A stretch of 5,284 nt of DNA from Bacteroidales bacterium (GTDB lineage Bacteria; Bacteroidota; Bacteroidia; Bacteroidales; UBA3663): the NCBI GenBank assembly GCA_004557315.1, contig SFEH01000134.1:1-5284 (forward strand), read 5' to 3'. Below are positions 1 to 5,284 of the stretch, piece by piece. The stretch's first letter is position 1. Each line of letters begins with the position of its first letter. The position numbers and the translations under genes are program-made. The notes under the pieces are model-generated. The model had not been told where the DNA came from and made no database searches. It saw only the letters and a program-made list of their open reading frames with translations.

Positions 1-3
1 AAT

Positions 4-35
4 GTTGTGATTTTTCTATAAAATGAATATATTTG
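4..35 (+). promoter_or_regulatory. Bacteroidetes-type promoter for recO
   Basis: The element TATATTTG at 28-35 matches the Bacteroidetes -7 consensus TAnnTTTG exactly, and GTTG at 4-7 fits the -33 box TTTG in three of four bases with a 20-base spacer. Transcription would start a few bases after 35, giving a leader of roughly 20-25 bases before the ATG at 65. The same box and spacer recur upstream of the nucleotidase gene, which strengthens the call. The -7 box lies inside the in-frame extension that begins with ATG at 23, so it argues against that upstream start. The assignment is by consensus and geometry only. Confidence 0.6.
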
Positions 36-51
36 CATTCGAATTTGCAAA
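32..51. repeat. Short inverted repeat in the recO leader
   Basis: TTTGCA at 32-37 is the exact inverse complement of TGCAAA at 46-51, separated by eight bases that include the palindrome TTCGAA. The left arm overlaps the end of the predicted -7 box, and the repeat spans the expected transcription start. It could be an operator half-site pair, but six-base arms in AT-rich sequence can arise by chance. Confidence 0.25.
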
Positions 52-64
52 CTCTATCTTTAAA

Positions 65-799
65 ATGCTTGACAAGACCCAAGGCTTTGTATTAGGAACA
101 GTTCCTTACAACGACCACTCTCAATTTGTTCATATTTACACTCAAAAGTTCGGCAAGATGTCATTCAAAGTCTCTGTTTTTGCCAAACGCTCGAAGAAAG
201 CGCAACAGCAGAAACTGATGTTTCATCCCATGACCAAGCTCGAACTCGACATTCTCCATTCCGAGACCTCCGACCTTCACCAGATTAAGGACGCGACGCT
301 TCTCTCCTCTCCCCTATCTTTAGGAATGGACAATCAATACAAGTTTTCGCAATGTTTATATATTGCAGAACTTCTTGACAAGACAATCAAGGAAATCGAA
401 CAAAACCAGATGCTTTGGGATTTCATCTCCAACAGTCTGGAGGTATTGTACTTAACCGATGGCGACTCAAGCAACTTTCACCTGCTGTTCACAGCAAAGC
501 TGTGCATGCCACTCGGTTTCGGCATCGACCTATCAGAATACCAGCATGGAATGCAGTTCGATCTGCAAGAAGGATGCTTCACCGCAGAAAGCATTTATCA
601 TCCATACTATCTTAATTCTGTTTCTGCCGAATATCTATTCAAACTATTAAGTTCTGACTATGCGGATATGGCGAACCTGAAGCTGAATGGCAACGAACGT
701 TCCATTATGCTCGACATACTGATGGCTTACTTGAGACTTCACATTCCTGAAATCGGAGAATTAAAATCAATTGATGTCCTCAAAACGATTTATTCCTGA
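65..799 (+). CDS. recO: DNA repair protein RecO
   Basis: RecO is a cytoplasmic recombination mediator. With RecR (and RecF) it displaces single-strand binding protein and helps load RecA on single-stranded gaps, and it can anneal complementary strands. The 244-residue product has the family length. Its N-terminal OB-fold is recognisable at about residues 1-80: the opening MLDKTQGFVLGTVPYNDHS, then VHIYTQKFGKMSFKV, then the basic patch AKRSKKAQQQK and the HPMTKLELDI strand. The helical C-terminal part ends with LHIPEIGELKSIDVL, which is typical of Bacteroidetes RecO. The four-cysteine zinc finger found in some RecO proteins is absent; only three scattered cysteines are present. I chose ATG 65 because it gives the normal RecO start. 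The in-frame ATG at 23 adds 14 residues unlike the family and encoded over the predicted -7 box. No strong Shine-Dalgarno is seen, which is common in this phylum. Confidence 0.93.
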   Translation: MLDKTQGFVLGTVPYNDHSQFVHIYTQKFGKMSFKVSVFAKRSKKAQQQKLMFHPMTKLELDILHSETSDLHQIKDATLLSSPLSLGMDNQYKFSQCLYIAELLDKTIKEIEQNQMLWDFISNSLEVLYLTDGDSSNFHLLFTAKLCMPLGFGIDLSEYQHGMQFDLQEGCFTAESIYHPYYLNSVSAEYLFKLLSSDYADMANLKLNGNERSIMLDILMAYLRLHIPEIGELKSIDVLKTIYS

Positions 800-815
800 C
801 TTTTCGCCTCAAAAA

Positions 816-847
816 ATTGGAGTTATTCAAAAATACCATTATATTTG
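816..847 (+). promoter_or_regulatory. Bacteroidetes-type promoter for the nucleotidase operon
   Basis: TATATTTG at 840-847 matches the Bacteroidetes -7 consensus TAnnTTTG. ATTG at 816-819 serves as the -33 box with a 20-base spacer, the same design as the element before recO. The distance from the end of the box to the ATG is 30 bases, against 29 for recO. It lies in the 78-base gap after recO, so the downstream pair probably has its own promoter, although read-through from recO is possible because no terminator is visible in the gap. Confidence 0.6.
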
Positions 848-865
848 CGAATCAAAAACATCAAA

Positions 866-870
866 AGAAG
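866..870 (+). promoter_or_regulatory. Ribosome binding site of the nucleotidase gene
   Basis: AGAAG lies seven bases before the ATG at 878, within a purine-rich run from 863. It supports that ATG over the in-frame TTG at 845, which lies inside the predicted -7 box and would place eleven mostly basic residues before a clean lipoprotein signal. Confidence 0.5.
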
Positions 871-877
871 AATTAAT

Positions 878-2425
878 ATGAAGTACTACAAACTGTTGCT
901 TTTAGCAACAACTATGTTATTGGCAGCATGTCAAAACAACGAAAACCCCACGCTGACCATTGTCCACACCAACGACACTCACAGCCAATTTGAGCCCTCG
1001 ACAGGCGAACATCCTCAGGGAGGATTCATAGAGCGAGCTGCACTTTTGGATATGGCTCGTCAGGAAGACCCTTCACTGATATATGTTGATGCAGGCGATA
1101 TGGTGCAGGGTTCTCCATATTTCAACATCTACAATGGCGAGCTTGAAGTCCTGGCAATGAACAAGCAAGGCCTTGAAGCCTGCACTATGGGCAACCATGA
1201 GTTTGACAATGGCATAGAAGCGTTGACAAAGATGTATGACAAGGCCAACTACCAAATCCTGTCGTGCAACTACGACTGCACAGGCACACTGCTCGAGAAA
1301 TACGTCAAACGCACCATGGTCATCAACCGCAATGGCGTGAAGATTGGCATGACAGGTGTCACTTGCAACCCTGAAGGCATGATATTCAGCCGCAACTGGG
1401 AAGGCATCAAGTATCTGGATCCATCGGAGGCTGCCAATGCTGCAGCCAAAGAGCTTCGTCAGCAAGGCTGCGACCTTGTAGTGCTTCTCTCGCATGTGGG
1501 CTATTTCTCTGAATGCGAGAAATACCCAGAGAGCGACCAGCTGATTGCCAAGAACAGCAAGGACATCGACATCATCATCGGCGGTCACACTCATACATGG
1601 CTCAAGGGCGGCGATTCTATCCCTAACATCGATGGCAAGCCAGTGTGGATTGCACAGACTGGAGGCAGATACAATCCTATGGGCAGGATAAAGATTGAAA
1701 TGGAACGCTCACAGGAAAAGGGTCGCAAATATCAGCTGAAGAAAGTTGTCATCGACAATCTCTTGCCTGAGAACTATGACCTTACCGGGGCAGGACAAGA
1801 AGCCATCGACTTCTTTACTCCATATCATGACAGCATTTCAACGATGATGGGCACTGTTCTGGGAGAAGCTCCCGAAACCATGCTTCGCGACCGTCCGCAG
1901 AGCCTCCTGTCAAATTTCACTGCCGATGCTCTCCGAATCTATGGCGAGAAGTTTTATGGCAAGAAGATGGATGTGGGAATCATGAACTTCGGAGGATTGC
2001 GCTCTGACCTTGACAAAGGCGACGTGACAGTCGGAACCATGTTCCGCATCTATCCTTTTGAGAACACGCTTGCTGTGCTCGAAATAAAAGGCGAGTATCT
2101 CGAAAAGGCCATCAAGGGCGTTGCCGGCAAAGGTCTCGAAGGCTTATCTGGCACAAAGGTCGTCCTTCACAACAACAATAACAGAATGGAGGCAACCAAG
2201 GTGCTTGTAGGTGGAAAGAAGATCGACCCTGACCGTACATATTATGTTGCGACAATCGACTATCTTGCCGAGGGCAATGACGGTCTTTCCCCTCTCTCAT
2301 ACGCAACCAAATCTACCAACACAGGAATTTTGCTGCGCGATGTCATGACAATGCGCGTAAAGGAACTGACTGCCGAAGGCAAGAAAATCGAATCAAAAAT
2401 TGATGACCGAGTAACAATCGAATGA
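878..2425 (+). CDS. UshA-family 5'-nucleotidase / metallophosphatase lipoprotein
   Basis: A 515-residue exported enzyme of the family that hydrolyses nucleoside 5'-phosphates and, in E. coli UshA, UDP-sugars. Residues 1-18 form a lipoprotein signal: basic K2 and K5, a hydrophobic core, and lipobox LAAC with Cys18. The residues after Cys18 (QNNEN) lack the acidic run of the Bacteroidetes surface-export signal, so a periplasm-facing location is likelier. The metallophosphatase domain spans about 25-270. Its dimetal ligands are all present: D33 and H35 (HTNDTH), D74 (DAGDMVQGSP), N106-H107 with D110 (GNHEFD), H206 (LSHVG), and H237 and H239 (GGHTH). The C-terminal nucleotide-binding domain covers about 325-510, with NFGGLRSD (370-377), YPFEN (392-396) and YLAEGNDG (462-469). 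F394 and Y462 fall where the base-stacking aromatics of UshA sit, and D468 follows. Length is close to UshA (550). The stop overlaps the next start by four bases. Substrate preference (AMP, UDP-sugar, cyclic or other phosphate) cannot be read from sequence, so no gene symbol is given. Confidence 0.92.
   Translation: MKYYKLLLLATTMLLAACQNNENPTLTIVHTNDTHSQFEPSTGEHPQGGFIERAALLDMARQEDPSLIYVDAGDMVQGSPYFNIYNGELEVLAMNKQGLEACTMGNHEFDNGIEALTKMYDKANYQILSCNYDCTGTLLEKYVKRTMVINRNGVKIGMTGVTCNPEGMIFSRNWEGIKYLDPSEAANAAAKELRQQGCDLVVLLSHVGYFSECEKYPESDQLIAKNSKDIDIIIGGHTHTWLKGGDSIPNIDGKPVWIAQTGGRYNPMGRIKIEMERSQEKGRKYQLKKVVIDNLLPENYDLTGAGQEAIDFFTPYHDSISTMMGTVLGEAPETMLRDRPQSLLSNFTADALRIYGEKFYGKKMDVGIMNFGGLRSDLDKGDVTVGTMFRIYPFENTLAVLEIKGEYLEKAIKGVAGKGLEGLSGTKVVLHNNNNRMEATKVLVGGKKIDPDRTYYVATIDYLAEGNDGLSPLSYATKSTNTGILLRDVMTMRVKELTAEGKKIESKIDDRVTIE
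2422..2425 (+). promoter_or_regulatory. ATGA stop/start overlap (translational coupling)
   Basis: The TGA stop of the nucleotidase (2423-2425) overlaps the ATG start of the fusion gene (2422-2424). Only a weak purine stretch precedes this ATG, so translation of the second gene probably depends on ribosomes terminating here. This makes the two genes one operon with linked expression. Confidence 0.8.
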
Positions 2426-5284
2426 AAAGCAGACGAGTAATCCTATTCAGCTTATATACATTATTTTATATAATAGGAGCACAATCACAGAACATTCTCA
2501 CATATTCAGCCCATGACCTAATGGAAGCATGGGCTGACAGCGTTTTGTCCACCCTGTCGCCAGAAGAACGACTCGGACAGCTCATCATCCCTATCGTCGG
2601 CAACAGCGACACACCCGAACAGCGTGCCATCATCCGCAACGACATCGAGAAGTATCATGTCGGAGGACTGCTGTTCTCAAAAGGCACCCTGTCTTCACAG
2701 GAGTCACTGACCAAGTACGGACAGAGCATAAGCCCCAAGGTGCCGCTCATGATTACAACCGACAGTGAATGGGGACTATTCATGCGACTGACCGATGCCG
2801 TGCGATTCCCGAAGAACATGACATTAGGCTGCATCAATCATACCTACAAGACGAATGGTGTCAATGTGCGTGATAGCCTGATGTACGAATATGGGCTCGA
2901 GATAGGCAAGCAATGCCGATCATTAGGCATCACGGTCAACTTTGCCCCAGTGCTCGACATCAACAGCAATCCGAAGAACCCAGTCATCGGATACAGGTCG
3001 TTTGGCGATGACATGGCAAATGTTGCGTCGGCAGCATTGAGCTATTCATCTGGAGTCGAAGATGCCGGCGTACTTACCGTGGGAAAACATTTCCCTGGAC
3101 ATGGCGACACCGACAAGGACTCACACAAGACATTGCCCGTACTCACCCACGACAAAGACAGAATGGAGTCGTTCGAAATGCGTCCGTTCTATGAGTTCTC
3201 AAAAGCGGGATTCGGAGGTATCATGGTGGGGCATCTTGAAGTTCCTTCAATCGAACCCACAGCCGGCATGCCTTCATCAGCATCCAAGAACATCATCACT
3301 GGATATATCAGGAACAAGTTCCGCTTCAACGGACTCGTGTTTACCGATGGCTTGGCAATGGAAGGCGCAAGGAAATATCCCGATTTCTGCGTCAAGTCGC
3401 TTCAGGCTGGTGTCGATATCCTCCTCGACCCTATTCCGCTTGCTGACCAATGGAAGAAATTGCGAATAGCCCTCAACAACGGTTCATTGTCGCAGGAACT
3501 CATCGACCAGAAGTGCAAGCGCGTGCTCATGTTCAAATATGCACTGAACTGCGGCATCCTCCCTGACAGAACGACTATCGACACAGAAAAAGCACAGAGA
3601 CTGTCAAAAGAACTTTATCAGGCAAGCCTAGTTTTGCTCAAGCACGAAAAGTCGTTCGACGAAAGCATCATCATTGAGGTGCCAAATGCCAAGAGTGCCA
3701 CCATTACGCAGGTCAACCAGAAGTGCAATGCTTCAAAGAAGCCTGTCACCCTGGTATTCTACACCTCGCCATACAACATTGCCCATTACAAAGAGGCAGT
3801 GAAGAAAGCTGCATCGGTGATTGTCGCTCACGAGGACTTCAGCTATGCGCATGAAGCAGTGCGCAATGTGCTTGAAGGCAAGGCGAACATCGACGGACAG
3901 CTGTGCGTTGGGATTCCTGGGCTCTACAAGAGAGGCGAGGGTCTTGTGATAACCAACATTCAGGAGCCAGAACCTGCTGCATCCAACCTGTCTGACTCTG
4001 TAACAGAACAGCCAGTGATTCCAGAAATAAGCAACGACGCTTTGCTCGAAATAGACACTCTGGTCAACGACGGACTGCAAAAGGGCGCGTTCCCTGGATG
4101 TCAGGTCCTGGTAGCCAAAGATGGAGAGATCGTTTATAACAAGGCGTTTGGCTGGTATGATGAGACTCGTCAGAAGAAAGTGACCAACTCATCAATCTAT
4201 GACCTTGCTTCAGTCAGCAAGGCAGCAGCTACCGTGCCAGCATTGATGATTGCCATCGACGAATATGGCATCTCAATCAATGACAAGATAAGCAAACATG
4301 TCGCAGCGTTGAAAGGAACCGACAAGCAGAACCTTACAATCAAACAGGCACTGTTTCACGAGACCGGAATGCGCGAGGGCTACCCTTTCTATGGCATGAC
4401 AATAGACTCCGCATCGGTCAACGGACGACTGTATAGCGGAAAGAAAGATGCGACATACTGCATTTTGCAAGACCGCAACACATGGTTCAACAAGAACCTC
4501 AAGTGGAATAGCCAATATATTTCGGAAGAGAAAGACGAGCAGCACCAGCTACAGATTGCAGACAGGATGTTCATCACCCAGACATTCCGTGATGAGATCC
4601 TCAACAAGACCATATCCCTGCCTCTGAAGAACGTGGGCAGATACCGATACTCTTGCCTGAATTTCGTCATGTTGAGATGTGTCATCGAGGCAAAGACAAA
4701 GACTTCGCTCGACAAGTATCTTCAGGCAAAGCTCTTCGAACCATTAGGACTCACCTCCTGCACCTACAACCCTCATCAGAACCAGGGCATTGACCTATCG
4801 CTGGTGGTGCCAACCGAAAACGACCAAGCTCTGCGCCGTCAGCAACTGCATGGATACGTCCACGACGAGATAGCAGCATGGAGCGGAGGGGTGGAAGGCA
4901 ATGCTGGTCTGTTCAGCAATGCCACCGACCTTGCCAAGATCCTGCAGCTCATGCTCGATCAGGGAGAATATGAAGGCAAACAGATCATTTCGAAAGAAAC
5001 GTGCAAGCTGTTCACCACAACCAAGTCGCCCAAGACTCGCCGAGGACTCGGCTTTGACAAGCCCGACATGCAGAACCCTGCCAAGAGCCCTTGTGCGGAG
5101 GAGGTTCCTGGCAGTGTATATGGACACACTGGCTTCACTGGCACATGCTTCTGGGTCGATCCCACCAACAGGCTCATCTACATCTTCCTCTGCAACCGCG
5201 TGACACCATCACGTACCAACCGCATGCTCATGTCAGAGAATTATCGCACGAGGATTCAGTCGATATTATATAAGAAGCTGGTTG
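2422..5284 (+). CDS. Exported NagZ-like GH3 hexosaminidase fused to AmiE/class C beta-lactamase-like serine hydrolase (3' end beyond window)
   Basis: The frame is open for 954 codons to the window edge with no stop. The C-terminal motif NRVTPSRTNRML and the helix after it suggest the end is near. Residues 1-22 are a signal peptide (K2, R4, R5, hydrophobic 6-19, AQS then Q), so the enzyme acts in the envelope. The GH3 domain spans about 35-390: DSEWGLFMRL (114-123), PVIGYRSFG (187-195), KHFPGHGDTDKDSH (222-235) and FTDGLAMEG (307-315). D309 is the expected nucleophile, and D233/H235 the Asp-His acid/base dyad specific to NagZ. Residues 390-513 resemble the alpha/beta second domain of Bacillus-type NagZ. 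A linker (514-535) leads to a beta-lactamase-fold domain (about 536-954): SVSK with Ser597 and Lys600, YSC at 743-745 as the YxN equivalent, and HTG at 902-904 as the KTG equivalent. In B. subtilis, separate NagZ and AmiE remove GlcNAc and then cut the MurNAc-L-Ala amide; the fusion probably does both. An esterase or carboxypeptidase role for the second half is not excluded. The chain has 16 cysteines, many for an exported protein. Confidence 0.9.
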   Translation, partial: MKSRRVILFSLYTLFYIIGAQSQNILTYSAHDLMEAWADSVLSTLSPEERLGQLIIPIVGNSDTPEQRAIIRNDIEKYHVGGLLFSKGTLSSQESLTKYGQSISPKVPLMITTDSEWGLFMRLTDAVRFPKNMTLGCINHTYKTNGVNVRDSLMYEYGLEIGKQCRSLGITVNFAPVLDINSNPKNPVIGYRSFGDDMANVASAALSYSSGVEDAGVLTVGKHFPGHGDTDKDSHKTLPVLTHDKDRMESFEMRPFYEFSKAGFGGIMVGHLEVPSIEPTAGMPSSASKNIITGYIRNKFRFNGLVFTDGLAMEGARKYPDFCVKSLQAGVDILLDPIPLADQWKKLRIALNNGSLSQELIDQKCKRVLMFKYALNCGILPDRTTIDTEKAQRLSKELYQASLVLLKHEKSFDESIIIEVPNAKSATITQVNQKCNASKKPVTLVFYTSPYNIAHYKEAVKKAASVIVAHEDFSYAHEAVRNVLEGKANIDGQLCVGIPGLYKRGEGLVITNIQEPEPAASNLSDSVTEQPVIPEISNDALLEIDTLVNDGLQKGAFPGCQVLVAKDGEIVYNKAFGWYDETRQKKVTNSSIYDLASVSKAAATVPALMIAIDEYGISINDKISKHVAALKGTDKQNLTIKQALFHETGMREGYPFYGMTIDSASVNGRLYSGKKDATYCILQDRNTWFNKNLKWNSQYISEEKDEQHQLQIADRMFITQTFRDEILNKTISLPLKNVGRYRYSCLNFVMLRCVIEAKTKTSLDKYLQAKLFEPLGLTSCTYNPHQNQGIDLSLVVPTENDQALRRQQLHGYVHDEIAAWSGGVEGNAGLFSNATDLAKILQLMLDQGEYEGKQIISKETCKLFTTTKSPKTRRGLGFDKPDMQNPAKSPCAEEVPGSVYGHTGFTGTCFWVDPTNRLIYIFLCNRVTPSRTNRMLMSENYRTRIQSILYKKLV

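Noticed and set aside
1..22. End of an upstream gene, possibly rpsT, which I recall near recO in related genomes
   Set aside because: Too few bases are present to show a reading frame or a terminator, so nothing can be claimed.
800..840. Possible terminator between recO and the nucleotidase gene
   Set aside because: The only complementarity is a T run (801-804) facing an A run (811-816), with no GC stem and no U tract after a hairpin.
1073..1594. 173-codon open frame on the minus strand inside the nucleotidase gene
   Set aside because: It is fully antisense to a gene with intact metal-binding motifs and has no recognisable domain or start signal. It is a shadow frame.
3062..3469. 135-codon plus-strand frame within the GH3 domain
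   Set aside because: It lies out of frame across the GH3 catalytic motifs, and its low-complexity Ser/Thr/Pro-rich product resembles no protein. The GH3 frame is continuous across it.
4174..5284. The C-terminal half as a true beta-lactamase giving antibiotic resistance
   Set aside because: The SxxK and HTG motifs fit the wider family of esterases, peptidases and AmiE-type amidases. The fusion to a NagZ-type GH3 domain and the altered YSC motif point to cell-wall salvage rather than drug hydrolysis.

Overview
The window looks like chromosomal DNA of a Bacteroidales bacterium, most likely Prevotella or a close relative. The evidence is two start-proximal elements that fit the Bacteroidetes housekeeping promoter (TTG, 20 bases, TATATTTG), a RecO of the Bacteroidetes type, and a long GH3 plus beta-lactamase-like fusion of a kind I know mainly from Bacteroidetes. 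No mobile element, RNA gene, CRISPR array or prophage signal is visible. The coding strand is + throughout, and no stretch over 300 bases lacks a gene.

Layout: (1) bases 1-64 hold a promoter and a short leader. (2) 65-799 encodes RecO, a recombination mediator protein. (3) 800-877 is a short intergenic region with a second promoter of the same design. (4) 878-2425 encodes an exported lipoprotein of the UshA/5'-nucleotidase family, with metallophosphatase and nucleotide-binding domains in one chain. (5) 2422-5284 encodes a large exported two-enzyme protein whose reading frame is open to the window end. It joins a NagZ-type GH3 beta-N-acetylglucosaminidase to a serine hydrolase of the class C beta-lactamase/AmiE type. 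It overlaps the nucleotidase gene by four bases (ATGA), so the two are almost certainly one translationally coupled operon.

Functionally, recO is a cytoplasmic DNA-repair gene with its own promoter. The other two genes form an envelope salvage pair. The nucleotidase would release phosphate and nucleosides (or sugar phosphates from UDP-sugars) outside the cytoplasmic membrane. The fusion is best read as a muropeptide-recycling enzyme: the GH3 half removes GlcNAc and the beta-lactamase-like half may cut the MurNAc-peptide amide, as the separate NagZ and AmiE proteins do in Bacillus subtilis. The fusion is the most interesting item here. It is a known architecture rather than a new system, but its second active site has unusual features worth checking.
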